Part shown: positions 9,260 through 16,412 of the stretch, piece by piece
Layout: each line of letters begins with the position of its first letter
Position numbering within the stretch: the stretch's first letter is position 1
Assembly: GCF_000718775.1 (NCBI RefSeq)
Contig: NZ_JOCB01000094.1
Span: forward strand, 1-33,480
From: Streptomyces sp. NRRL S-31
GTDB lineage: Bacteria; Actinomycetota; Actinomycetes; Streptomycetales; Streptomycetaceae
Direction of reading: 5' to 3'
DNA: 33,480 nucleotides
The notes under the pieces: model-generated
Seen by the model: only the letters and a program-made list of their open reading frames with translations
The model's database searches: none
What the model was told of the DNA's origin: nothing
Made by a program: the position numbers and the translations under genes

Positions 9260-9718
9260 GCTCGGTCTCCCTCAGATGTGATGACGTCAGCCGGCGCGGC
9301 CCGACGGGACGGCCTCCGGCCGCGTCCCCCGCGCACGGCGTGGGCGCTGGACGGCGACAGCGGCGCCGTCCGACACCCCGTGGGTTTCTCATCCTCGGCC
9401 ACCGTTGTGGAGGCGTTGTGGGCGCGTTGTTGACCGCACACCCGGCGGGGCGGGCCACCGGGCCGTCGGCGTGGGCGGGCACCGCGCCCGGCCTGCGGGT
9501 CCTGCCCGGGCCGTCACACCTCCACCCCCCCCCGACACGCCGGCACGGAGGGCAGGACGAGGGGCGTCCGGGCCGGAGAGAGGGCAGTCGTTTGACAGAT
9601 GTCCCGCACCGCCGCCCTCCCGCAGACTCACTCCCGATCACATGTGAACGAGGTGTGAAGCGGGTTCCGGCAGCGGTTCCCGTCCCGCCTCCTGAACCCC
9701 GCACCCGCAAGGAGAGCA
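9260..9718. promoter_or_regulatory. Divergent intergenic region between alcohol dehydrogenase and nitrile hydratase operon
   Basis: This gap of about 460 bases must hold the promoters of both transcription units. Two perfect palindromes stand out: TGACGTCA at 9282-9289, just upstream of the dehydrogenase start, and TCACATGTGA at 9638-9647, about 70 bases upstream of the hydratase operon start. Either could be an operator. A TTGACA is present at 9592-9597, but no acceptable -10 follows at 16-19 bases. No gene or riboswitch was recognised here. Confidence 0.45.
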
Positions 9719-10054
9719 GTGACCAGGAAAAGCGAGATGATCGTGCGTCCCGCGCACGATCTCGGCGGGCTGCCGGCCGGGCCGGTCGTCCCCTCGGACC
9801 ACGAGATGACACCCTTCGAGAAGAACTGCCACGCGCTGCTCAACGTCCTCGCCGCGCGCCAGCTCGTCAACACGGAGGAGAAGCGCCGCGGGGTGGAGGA
9901 CCTCGGGGCGCAGGTCATCGGCGAGCTGACCTACTACGAGCGATGGGCCGTCTCGGCGTCCAAGGTGCTGATCGAGAAGGGCGTCATCACCTCGGAGGAA
10001 CTGGGCGCCAGGATGAACGAGATCCGTGCCCGGCTCACGGAGGCCGCCGCATGA
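9719..10054 (+). CDS. Nitrile hydratase/thiocyanate hydrolase-like subunit, equivalent to the N-terminal half of NHase beta
   Basis: This 111-residue protein starts at GTG 9719, preceded by AAGGAG four bases upstream. HDLGGLPAGPVVPSD near the N-terminus and the helical stretch through ELTYYERWAVSASKVLIEKGVITSEEL correspond to the N-terminal half of nitrile hydratase beta chains. In ordinary NHases this is fused to the SH3-like half encoded here by the next gene. A split beta is known from thiocyanate hydrolase (ScnA/ScnB) and from three-subunit NHases such as ToyJKL. It should pair with the next two products to form the heteromeric cobalt enzyme. It overlaps the next gene by 4 bases (ATGA), which couples their translation. 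Confidence 0.85.
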   Translation: MTRKSEMIVRPAHDLGGLPAGPVVPSDHEMTPFEKNCHALLNVLAARQLVNTEEKRRGVEDLGAQVIGELTYYERWAVSASKVLIEKGVITSEELGARMNEIRARLTEAAA

Positions 10055-10359
10055 GCACCCGTTTCGCCCCGGGCCAGCGCGTACGCATCGCCGACCGCGA
10101 CGCTCCCGGACACGTGCGGACCCCGGTCTACGTCCGCGGCAAGGAAGGCCGGATCGAGCGCGTCCTGCCCCGCTTCCTCAACCCCGAGCGGGAGGCCTAC
10201 GGCGTCAACGAGGGCACCGATGTGCGCCTGTACCGGGTGCGCATCGAGCAGTCCGCCCTCTGGCCCGACTACGACGGCCCGGCAGGTGACGTGCTGGAAC
10301 TCGAGATCTACGAGCACTGGCTGGAGCCGCTCGGCCACTCCCACCCGGAAGGAGCGTGA
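10051..10359 (+). CDS. Nitrile hydratase/thiocyanate hydrolase-like subunit, SH3-like C-terminal half of NHase beta
   Basis: This 102-residue protein starts at the ATG overlapping the previous stop. The segment FAPGQRVRIADRDAPGHVRT, then YVRGKEGRIERV and LYRVRIEQSALWPDY, then DVLELEIYEHWLEPL, is the SH3-like barrel that ends NHase beta chains and forms a separate subunit in thiocyanate hydrolase. It is expected to sit against the catalytic alpha-type subunit. The gap to the next gene is four bases. An open frame continues upstream (to 9340), but there it only shadows the preceding gene and the intergenic region. Confidence 0.88.
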   Translation: MSTRFAPGQRVRIADRDAPGHVRTPVYVRGKEGRIERVLPRFLNPEREAYGVNEGTDVRLYRVRIEQSALWPDYDGPAGDVLELEIYEHWLEPLGHSHPEGA

Positions 10360-10363
10360 CGGC

Positions 10364-11059
10364 GTGACGACCACGCACGACCACGCGGAAGGCACCGCCG
10401 CCCACGGCGACCACACGCACGGCGACCACACGCACGGCGGCACCGGCACGGCCGACCCGCACGCGCCCATCGAGAACACCACCGCCGAACCGGACTACTT
10501 CGACGTCCTGCAACAGGCCATCCGCGAACTGCTCGTGGACAAGGGTCTGATCTCCGCCGACGAGGTACGCGCCATGGTCGAGACGCTCGACGCGCACCAG
10601 CCCGCCCTCGGCTCGGCGCTGGTCGCGCGGGCGTGGACCGACCCGGACTTCAAGGCCCGCCTGCTGGCCGACGGCACGGCGGCCATCGAGGAGTTCGGCA
10701 TCGACAACTACGACGGCACCAGGCTGATCGTGCTGGAGCAGACACCCGAGGTGCACAACCTCGTCGTGTGCACGCTCTGCTCGTGCTACCCGCGCCCGGT
10801 CCTGGGACTGCCGCCGGACTGGTACAAGAGCCGCCCCTACCGGGCCCGCGCCGTGCGCGAACCCCGCGCCCTGTTGCAGGAGTTCGGCACCGAGGTGCCC
10901 GGGGACGTGACCATCCGCGTGCACGACAGCAACGCGAACATGCGTTACCTGGTGCTGCCGATGCGTCCCGCCGGGACCGAGGACATGGACGAGCGGGAAC
11001 TCGCCGCCCTCGTCACCCGGGACACCATGATCGGCGTCACCACGCCCAGGCTGCCGTGA
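10364..11059 (+). CDS. Cobalt-type nitrile hydratase alpha / thiocyanate hydrolase gamma-like catalytic subunit
   Basis: This 231-residue protein starts at GTG 10364, with AAGGAG nine bases upstream. The metal site is V-C136-T-L-C139-S-C141. Thr after the first Cys marks the cobalt type; iron NHases usually have Ser. The two later cysteines would be oxidised to sulfinic and sulfenic acids. The conserved LGLPPDWYKSRPYRARAV and the C-terminal LVTRDTMIGV also fit. The enzyme would hydrate a nitrile to an amide, or hydrolyse thiocyanate to carbonyl sulfide and ammonia. Which one is unclear: the split beta genes, and the Arg in CYPRP where many NHases have Trp (from memory), lean to the thiocyanate hydrolase-like branch. 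The first 33 residues carry eight histidines (5, 7, 14, 17, 19, 22, 24, 33). It overlaps the next gene by GTGA. Confidence 0.92.
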   Translation: MTTTHDHAEGTAAHGDHTHGDHTHGGTGTADPHAPIENTTAEPDYFDVLQQAIRELLVDKGLISADEVRAMVETLDAHQPALGSALVARAWTDPDFKARLLADGTAAIEEFGIDNYDGTRLIVLEQTPEVHNLVVCTLCSCYPRPVLGLPPDWYKSRPYRARAVREPRALLQEFGTEVPGDVTIRVHDSNANMRYLVLPMRPAGTEDMDERELAALVTRDTMIGVTTPRLP

Positions 11060-11946
11060 CCGGGTCCGGTCCACGGCCGGAAGGCTCCGGGACGGCGTAC
11101 ACACGTGTGTCCGCCGCTTCCGACGGCGAGCGGGCCGGGGACGCCCGGTGGGTGTTCCTCGGCCGGCCGCTGTCCTCGTACCTCGCGGAGGCGCTGGGTT
11201 CGGCCTGGCTCGTCCTGGCCGCTCTGACCGCGGTCTCCTTCACGATGCGGGCGGACGGCCGGTACCTGTCGTCGTGGCCGCCGACCGTGCGCCTGGCCGT
11301 CGTGGGGGCCGCGGTCGGCGGCAGCGTCGCGGTGTTCTCCCTCACGCCGCCCGGCAAGGAGTCCGGCGCCCACCTCAACCCGGCGATCAGCCTGTTCATG
11401 GCCCTCCGCGGCGTCCTGAGCGGCACGGACCTGCTCGCGTACTGCGCCTTCCAGCTGGGCGGATCGGTACTGGGCGTGTTCGCCGCCCGGGGGCTGTGGG
11501 GTGAGCGGGTCACCGCCGTCCACGACGGGCTGATCCAGCCCGGCACCGGCTGGGGTGGCCCCGTCGTCGTCGTGCTCGGCGAACTCCTCAGTACCGCCGT
11601 CCTGCTGTGGGTGCTGGCGGCCATGACCGCCCGGCCCCGGCCCCGGTCCACGCCGTGGGTGCTCGCCGCCGTGATCTGGGGGCTGATCACCACCACCGGT
11701 GCACGGACCGGGGCGAGCTTCAACCCCGCGCGCAACTTCGGTCCTCACGTCGTCTCGGGCGACTACCACCTGTTCTGGGCCTACATGCTGGCGCCCCTCG
11801 CCGGAGCCCTGGTGGCCGCGGCGGTGACGGCCCCCTTCACGGCCCGCCGGGCCTGGACCCACAGGGTGTGCTGCGCACGCGACATCCACCGCTACCACCG
11901 GTCCCCGCCGCTCGCGCGGCACCGCCTTCCCTCCTCCCCCAGGTGA
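11056..11946 (+). CDS. MIP/aquaporin-family channel
   Basis: This 296-residue membrane protein starts at GTG 11056, overlapping the hydratase stop (GTGA at 11056-11059). Both MIP half-helix motifs are present: N108-P-A in GAHLNPAIS and N223-P-A-R in GASFNPARNFGP, with the expected hydrophobic segments around them. It is a channel for water or small neutral solutes. Its place inside the hydratase operon suggests passage of a nitrile, amide, ammonia or similar neutral molecule (inference). A short cytosolic tail rich in Arg and His, with VCCARD, follows the last helix. Family assignment is firm; the solute is not known. Confidence 0.9.
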   Translation: MTGSGPRPEGSGTAYTRVSAASDGERAGDARWVFLGRPLSSYLAEALGSAWLVLAALTAVSFTMRADGRYLSSWPPTVRLAVVGAAVGGSVAVFSLTPPGKESGAHLNPAISLFMALRGVLSGTDLLAYCAFQLGGSVLGVFAARGLWGERVTAVHDGLIQPGTGWGGPVVVVLGELLSTAVLLWVLAAMTARPRPRSTPWVLAAVIWGLITTTGARTGASFNPARNFGPHVVSGDYHLFWAYMLAPLAGALVAAAVTAPFTARRAWTHRVCCARDIHRYHRSPPLARHRLPSSPR

Positions 11947-11951
11947 TCACC

Positions 11952-12392
11952 ATGTCCCACACCACCATCGGCACCGCGGCGGTCGTGTCCGCCTCCCGGC
12001 CGGCCCCCGCGGGTGCGCAGGCCCCCGACGGCGAGAGCCTGCGCCGGCAGGCACGGAGCGTCGTCACGGCGCTGGGCCTCGACGGCACCGGGATCGCGCC
12101 CGACCTGGTGCACGCCCTCCTGCGCGCGGGCTTCCCGATACAGACCGACACCCTGACCGGCGGAGTGGAGATCCGGACCTGCCCGGAGTACTACGGGCCC
12201 GGCTCCCTCCTCGTCAGCTGGGCCCCGCACGAGGCGGCGTACACACCCTTGGACCCCCGCGTGACCCATGTGGAGAGCGTCATGACCGGCGCCCTGCTGG
12301 ACGCCGTGCGGGCGCTGGGGTTCCGGGCCAAACGGCTGGGCGCCTCCTACTCGGTCCAGGTGCAGCCGTGGGGGTCCGGTGTCCCGAGCTGA
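11952..12392 (+). CDS. Hypothetical protein inside the cobalt hydratase operon
   Basis: This 146-residue protein starts at ATG 11952; AGGTGA, overlapping the channel stop, serves as the ribosome site. I do not recognise the family. A disordered Ala/Pro N-terminus (about 30 residues) is followed by a compact alpha/beta-looking block with HALLRAGFPIQTDTL, VEIRTCPEYYGPGSLLVSW and AVRALGFRAKRLG. It has one cysteine in the TCPEYYGPG stretch and no membrane segment. Its last 14 bases overlap the cobalt transporter gene, so it belongs to the operon. By analogy with small accessory proteins of Co-type NHases and thiocyanate hydrolase, it might help metal insertion, but I see no clear similarity to them. 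Confidence 0.75.
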   Translation: MSHTTIGTAAVVSASRPAPAGAQAPDGESLRRQARSVVTALGLDGTGIAPDLVHALLRAGFPIQTDTLTGGVEIRTCPEYYGPGSLLVSWAPHEAAYTPLDPRVTHVESVMTGALLDAVRALGFRAKRLGASYSVQVQPWGSGVPS

Positions 12393-13509
12393 CGCGGCGG
12401 CCGGGTTCGTGCGCACGCACCGGAGCACGTGCGCGCTGGTGTCGGGCATCGTGCTCACCACGGCCGGCACCCTGGTGGCGCTCGCCTACGTGGTGTCCGC
12501 ACACCGGTTCACCGTCGGCACCCAGGTCTTCGGCACCGGGCTAGGTGTCACGGCCTACATGCTCGGGGTCCGGCACGCCTTCGACGCCGACCACATCGCC
12601 GCCATCGACAACACCACCCGCCGCTTCCTGGCCGAGGGACGGCCGTCGACCAGTCTGGGCTTCTGGTTCGCGCTCGGACACTCGTCGGTCGTCGTCGCGC
12701 TGAGCCTGCTCACCGCCCTCGGAGCCCGCCTGGCGACCCGGCTGACCGACGACTCCTCCACCGTCCGCCTCGTCCTGTCGGTGCTCGGTACGTCCGTCTC
12801 GGGGACGTTCCTGTGCCTGGTGGGCGTGCTCAACCTGGTGGCGCTGCGCCGCATCGCCGCCCTGTACCGGGCGGCCCGCCGGGGCGATCACGACGAGGAG
12901 CGGCTGAGCCGGGCCCTCGACGACCGGGGACTGCTCTCCCGGCTGCTGCGCCGTCTCACCGCCTCGACGACGCGGCCCTGGCACATGTTCCCCCTCGGAC
13001 TGCTCTTCGGCCTCGGCTTCGACACCGCGACCGAGGTCTCCCTGCTGGTCCTCGCGGGCGCCGGCGCCACGTCCGGGGTCCCGTGGTACGCGCTGATGCT
13101 CCTGCCCCTGCTGTTCACCTGCGGGATGAGCCTCTTCGACACCCTCGACGGGGCCTTCATGTCCGCCGCCTACCGGTGGGCCTTCGACCATCCCCTGCGG
13201 CGCATCCACTACAACCTCACCACCACCGGTCTGTCGGCGGCCGCGGCCCTGCTGGTCGGAGCGGTGGACCTGGCGACCGCGCTGAGCAGCAGGATGCCCG
13301 CGGTGGACAGGGCCCTGCCCTGGCTGGCCGACATCGACCTCAACGCAGTCGGCTATCTGATCGGCGGTCTCTTCCTCGTGGCGTGGATCCTCTCCGCGCT
13401 GTACTGGAAGGTCGCCGGCTCCCCGGGACAACACCCCGGGACGGCGGTCCGCACCCCCGCCACCACAGCGGTGCGGGTCGCGGCCCCGCCGGCCGAACAG
13501 GAGGCCTGA
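12379..13509 (+). CDS. NiCoT-family nickel/cobalt transporter (HoxN/NixA/NhlF type)
   Basis: This 376-residue polytopic membrane protein starts at GTG 12379, 14 bases inside the previous gene. The diagnostic HX4DH signature in the second helix is present (RHAFDADHIAAIDNTTR, His66, Asp71, His72), as are LGFDTATEVSLL and GMSLFDTLDGAFM. These three motifs define the secondary Ni2+/Co2+ permeases. The family includes NhlF, the cobalt importer beside the Co-type nitrile hydratase of Rhodococcus rhodochrous J1. Here too it ends a Co-hydratase operon, so cobalt import for the VCTLCSC site is the likely job (inference; Ni versus Co cannot be read from sequence alone). The final 30 residues are Pro/Thr/Ala-rich. 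Confidence 0.95.
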   Translation: MSRADAAAGFVRTHRSTCALVSGIVLTTAGTLVALAYVVSAHRFTVGTQVFGTGLGVTAYMLGVRHAFDADHIAAIDNTTRRFLAEGRPSTSLGFWFALGHSSVVVALSLLTALGARLATRLTDDSSTVRLVLSVLGTSVSGTFLCLVGVLNLVALRRIAALYRAARRGDHDEERLSRALDDRGLLSRLLRRLTASTTRPWHMFPLGLLFGLGFDTATEVSLLVLAGAGATSGVPWYALMLLPLLFTCGMSLFDTLDGAFMSAAYRWAFDHPLRRIHYNLTTTGLSAAAALLVGAVDLATALSSRMPAVDRALPWLADIDLNAVGYLIGGLFLVAWILSALYWKVAGSPGQHPGTAVRTPATTAVRVAAPPAEQEA

Positions 13510-13533
13510 CGCACGGCAACGCCGGGACACGCC

Positions 13534-13556
13534 GGCCCCTGCGCCCCGGCGGGGCC
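13534..13556. terminator. Possible terminator between the cobalt operon and the L36 gene
   Basis: GGCCCC (13534-13539) pairs with GGGGCC (13551-13556) across an 11-base GC-rich loop, in the 73-base gap between two converging genes. The stem is short and there is no T-tract, so the call is weak. Confidence 0.35.
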
Positions 13557-13582
13557 GCGATCCACGTGCGGGGCGCGGGGCG

Positions 13583-13705
13583 TCAGCCCTGGCGGGCCTT
13601 GAAGCGCGGGTCCTTCTTGTTGATCACGAACGTCACGCCGCGCCTGCGGACGATCTGGGCGCCGGGCTTGTTCTTGAGCGAGCGCAACGAGTTGCGTACC
13701 TTCAT
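13583..13705 (-). CDS. rpmJ: 50S ribosomal protein L36, cysteine-less paralogue
   Basis: This 40-residue basic protein ([19 protein letters not shown] ... [13 protein letters not shown]) is the second type of L36. It has no zinc-binding cysteines or histidine, whereas the standard form carries a zinc ribbon. The ATG at 13703-13705 follows AAGGAGA on the minus strand. It lies 93 bases downstream of the L33 paralogue on the same strand, probably one transcript. Such C-minus ribosomal proteins replace the zinc forms during zinc limitation; in Streptomyces several are repressed by Zur. I see no clear Zur box here. Confidence 0.95.
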   Translation of the reverse strand: MKVRNSLRSLKNKPGAQIVRRRGVTFVINKKDPRFKARQG

Positions 13706-13798
13706 GGCCGTCTCCTTGTGTGTGATCGAACCGGGACCGCCGTCAACGGCGGGTGTGAGCGGTGTTCCCTCAGCGCCGCTCGAACCGCTGCACCCGGG

Positions 13799-13963
13799 TC
13801 AGCGTTCCTCGCGGAAGAGGACGTGCGTGCCGGTCTTCGGGTCGTACTTGCGCAAGGTCAGCCGGTCGGGGTCGTTCAGGCGGTTCTTCCGGGTCACGTA
13901 GGTGACGCCGGTGCCGGCTGTCGACGTCAGTCTGACGACGGGCCGCGTGGTGCCGCGTGTCAT
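13799..13963 (-). CDS. rpmG: 50S ribosomal protein L33, cysteine-less paralogue
   Basis: This 54-residue protein has the L33 core [24 protein letters not shown] and ends in THVLFREER. The two CxxC pairs of zinc-type L33 are absent, so it is the zinc-independent form. The ATG at 13961-13963 has GAAAGGGG upstream on the minus strand. It is followed by the L36 paralogue. The pairing suggests a zinc-sparing ribosomal operon. A perfect inverted repeat sits 22-41 bases upstream of its start. Confidence 0.95.
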   Translation of the reverse strand: MTRGTTRPVVRLTSTAGTGVTYVTRKNRLNDPDRLTLRKYDPKTGTHVLFREER

Positions 13964-13984
13964 GAGATGCCCCTTTCACGTGCA

Positions 13985-14004
13985 CCCGAGTCGATTGACT
14001 CGGG
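13985..14004 (-). promoter_or_regulatory. Perfect inverted repeat upstream of the L33/L36 pair
   Basis: Arms CCCGAGTC and GACTCGGG are perfectly complementary around a 4-base centre (GATT). The repeat is 22-41 bases before the L33 start codon. It could be an operator for a dimeric repressor or a leader hairpin. It does not resemble the AT-rich Zur box known from Streptomyces. Confidence 0.5.
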
Positions 14005-14228
14005 CATGTCAGGCAGGAGGTATAACGGCATCCGCCGGCCCCGCATTCCCGGCGCCGGTGAGGGGGCCGGGAGGCACGACGGCGCCGCCCCGTCCGCGCT
14101 CCGCCCACCGGGCATCCACGGCCGACGACTGCCGTGGGCCTGGCGCCCGGTCGGCCCACGGCCGGGTGGGACGAGGACCCCGGCACATGTGAACCGCCCG
14201 TGGTGAGCCGGCTACGAGTCGCGCCGCC

Positions 14229-15221
14229 TCATGACGCCGGATCCTGGTGGGCCGGTCGCCATATGTCGGGGTGGGCGGCGGCGAGGCCGCGGGCCGTCGC
14301 CCGGCACGCGCTCACGAAGTCGGCCACCGCATCCGCATCGTCGTCGCCGCGCCACATGACGCTCATGCGGTGGTAGAGGCCGGGGATCGGCACGAAGGCC
14401 ACTTCCGGATGTGCGGCGAAACGGAACGAGGCCGGAACCGCCGACACCCCGAGCCCCGCCGCCACCAGATCGGTCACCGCCGACGGCGCGGTGGGTATCA
14501 CGTTCAGTTCGACATGCGCGGCCTGCGCGGCGGCCTGCAACTGCGCCCAGCAGTGCCCACGTTCCCGCACCGGAAAGAGCAAGGCGTCGTCGGCCAGGTC
14601 GGAGACCGTGACCTGCGTCGCGCGGGCCTTCGGGTGTTCCCGTCCCACGAGCGCGCTGGTGTGCTCCTCGATCAGCGCCTCGCTCACACATCCGTCGACG
14701 GGATGCTCGTCCCAGGTCAGCACCGCGTCGACGCGTCCGCCGACGAGCGCGGCCGTCTCGTCGTGGTCGTCCAGGCCGGTCACCGACACCCGCACATGCG
14801 GGTGAGCGGTGCGGAAGGACCGCAGCGTTTCGGCGAGGAGGCCGCCGGGCGGTCCGGGCAGCGGGGCGGACACCGTCAGCACCACGGCGTCCTCGCGGCC
14901 CGCGGCCACCGACCGGGCGGCCCGCACCAGCCGGCGGTTCTGCGCCAATGCCCGTTCGGCGTACGGCACGATCAGCCGGCCGGCCGCGGTCAGCTCGGCT
15001 CCCCGGGGCGTGCGCTCGAAGAGCACCACCCCGAGCAGCCGCTCCAACTGCTGCACTTGTCTGCTGAGCGCCGGCTGGGCGACGCCGACACTGCTCGCGG
15101 CATGCCCGAAGTGCCCCTCCCGCGCGACCGCGAGGAAAGCCCTCAGCAACCGGGGCTCGACATCGGGCTCGGACGATGTCGTCCTGAACGGTGTTCCTGA
15201 CGTGTTCACAAGAGAAGTCAC
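14229..15221 (-). CDS. LysR-family transcriptional regulator
   Basis: This protein of up to 330 residues has an N-terminal winged helix-turn-helix (about residues 24-83: LLRAFLAVAREGHFGHAASS, then ALSRQVQQLERLLGVVLFER) and a LysR substrate-binding domain (VLTVSAPLPGPPG, RVDAVLTWDEHP, VAAGLGVSAVP). The GTG at 15219-15221 has only a weak ribosome site; GTG at 15207-15209, preceded by AAGG, is an alternative, and neither affects the domain. It diverges from the cupin gene, the usual layout in which a LysR protein controls its neighbour and itself. The inducer is unknown. Confidence 0.93.
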   Translation of the reverse strand: MTSLVNTSGTPFRTTSSEPDVEPRLLRAFLAVAREGHFGHAASSVGVAQPALSRQVQQLERLLGVVLFERTPRGAELTAAGRLIVPYAERALAQNRRLVRAARSVAAGREDAVVLTVSAPLPGPPGGLLAETLRSFRTAHPHVRVSVTGLDDHDETAALVGGRVDAVLTWDEHPVDGCVSEALIEEHTSALVGREHPKARATQVTVSDLADDALLFPVRERGHCWAQLQAAAQAAHVELNVIPTAPSAVTDLVAAGLGVSAVPASFRFAAHPEVAFVPIPGLYHRMSVMWRGDDDADAVADFVSACRATARGLAAAHPDIWRPAHQDPAS

Positions 15222-15387
15222 CTTCGCGGTCGGGGCGCCGGACGCGGCACGGCCACGTCCGCAAGGAAGAACCCTCGCGCCGGCGGGGGCATTCCGTCAC
15301 GGCATCGCCTGATGTCGGAACGGTCTTGGACGGTACCCGACCGGTTCTGTTGAGATGACAACGAACGCATCGGAAGCGAGGATTCAC

Positions 15388-15888
15388 ATGACGTCCCTGT
15401 CCGGCAACATAAGTTCCCCTGTCCTGACGGACCCCGACACCCAGACCGCCGTCAACTTCCTGGGCGGTCTCGTACGCATCCGGGCCCGGGCGGCGGACAC
15501 CGCGGGCGCCTACGCGCTGCTGGAGCACAGCGGGGAACGCGGCTACATGTCTCCGCTGCACCTGCACGAGTCGGACGAGGAGACCTTCCTGGTTCTCGAG
15601 GGCACCCTGCGGGTCGAGGTCGGCAACGAGGTGCGCAGTGTCGGCGCGGGTGCCCTGGCCCTGCTCCCCAGGGGGCTCGCGCACGGCTTCGTGGTGACCT
15701 CGCCCCAGGCGCGGTTCCTGACGCTGCACACCCCGGGCGGCGGCTTCGACGAGTTCGTGGCCGAGATGGGCGTCCCCCTTGCCGCCGCCGAGGCCCTGGC
15801 CGGCGGCGCGGGCCCCGACCCGGAGGAGCTGACGCGCGTCGCGGCCTCCCACGGCATCCAGATCGTCGGCCCGCCGCTGCTTCCCTGA
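15388..15888 (+). CDS. Cupin-domain protein (possible metal-dependent dioxygenase or binding protein)
   Basis: This single-domain cupin has 166 residues from ATG 15388, chosen because AGGA lies six bases upstream. An in-frame ATG at 15355 would add 11 residues but has a poorer site. Cupin motif 1 is seen as His58-x-His60-x4-Glu65-x6-Gly72, and motif 2 supplies His99 in PRGLAHGF, so the usual three-His-one-Glu metal site is complete. It resembles small quercetinase-like cupins in length and motif, but the substrate cannot be told. The divergent LysR gene is the likely regulator (inference). A strong hairpin follows the stop. Confidence 0.88.
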   Translation: MTSLSGNISSPVLTDPDTQTAVNFLGGLVRIRARAADTAGAYALLEHSGERGYMSPLHLHESDEETFLVLEGTLRVEVGNEVRSVGAGALALLPRGLAHGFVVTSPQARFLTLHTPGGGFDEFVAEMGVPLAAAEALAGGAGPDPEELTRVAASHGIQIVGPPLLP

Positions 15889-15917
15889 GCCCGGCGCCCT
15901 GCCCGTACCGGCCGGCT

Positions 15918-15944
15918 CCCTCCCGCACCCCTCCTGCGGGAGGG
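15918..15944 (+). terminator. Hairpin terminator after the cupin gene
   Basis: A perfect 10-bp stem (15918-15927 with 15935-15944) encloses a 7-base loop, 30 bases after the cupin stop codon. Position and strength fit an intrinsic terminator of the T-less Streptomyces type. Confidence 0.75.
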
Positions 15945-16412
15945 ACGGGGCCCCGTAGCGCTGCCGTCCCGCGGCCTCTCCTCACCCGGTCGCCGGCCTC
16001 CCGCCGCCGGCCCCGGCCGCACGGGAGTCGCTCGTCCGACGTCCGGTGCGGCCGGGGCCGGACGGGAAACCGGGGCTCAGCCCCCACAGGCCCGGGGAGA
16101 AGCGAGTAGACGACCGGTACGCCACCATGGCGGACCGGGGTTGCCGGTGTCCGCGGCCGTCTGCCGCCGCCGCGAACCGAGCACCCGCGAGGGGCCGGTA
16201 CGCGGGTGATCCTCCGCCTTGCGATGACCGCACCGGACGCCGCGGTCTGATCCGGCCTGATCCGAACGGAACCCCCTCGGCCTCACCTGACGCATCCGGA
16301 CGGACCGCACTCGGACCAGGGTGGCGTCCGGCGCGTTTCCATGAGCCGGTCCCGGCCCACCGCGGGCCGCGTCGGGCCGATCGCTCGGCGGACCGGAGGA
16401 ACGTCCGGCCCG
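15945..16412. other. Gene-free stretch between converging cupin and MFS genes
   Basis: These roughly 470 bases lie between two converging transcription units. Short frames are open on both strands, as expected at this GC content, but none has a recognisable product or a good start. I saw no RNA gene, mobile-element end or repeat here. Confidence 0.5.

Noticed and set aside
9592..9620. TTGACA as a promoter -35 for the hydratase operon
   Set aside because: No TANNNT-like -10 at 16-19 bases; the downstream bases are CG-rich.
9598..9718. Cobalamin or metal riboswitch upstream of the cobalt operon
   Set aside because: The leader is short and shows no recognisable conserved riboswitch core.
7254..9812. 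852-codon minus-strand frame spanning the type VII-associated gene, the dehydrogenase and the intergenic region
   Set aside because: It overlaps the dehydrogenase in another frame and two unrelated units; the dehydrogenase frame has complete zinc and Rossmann motifs.
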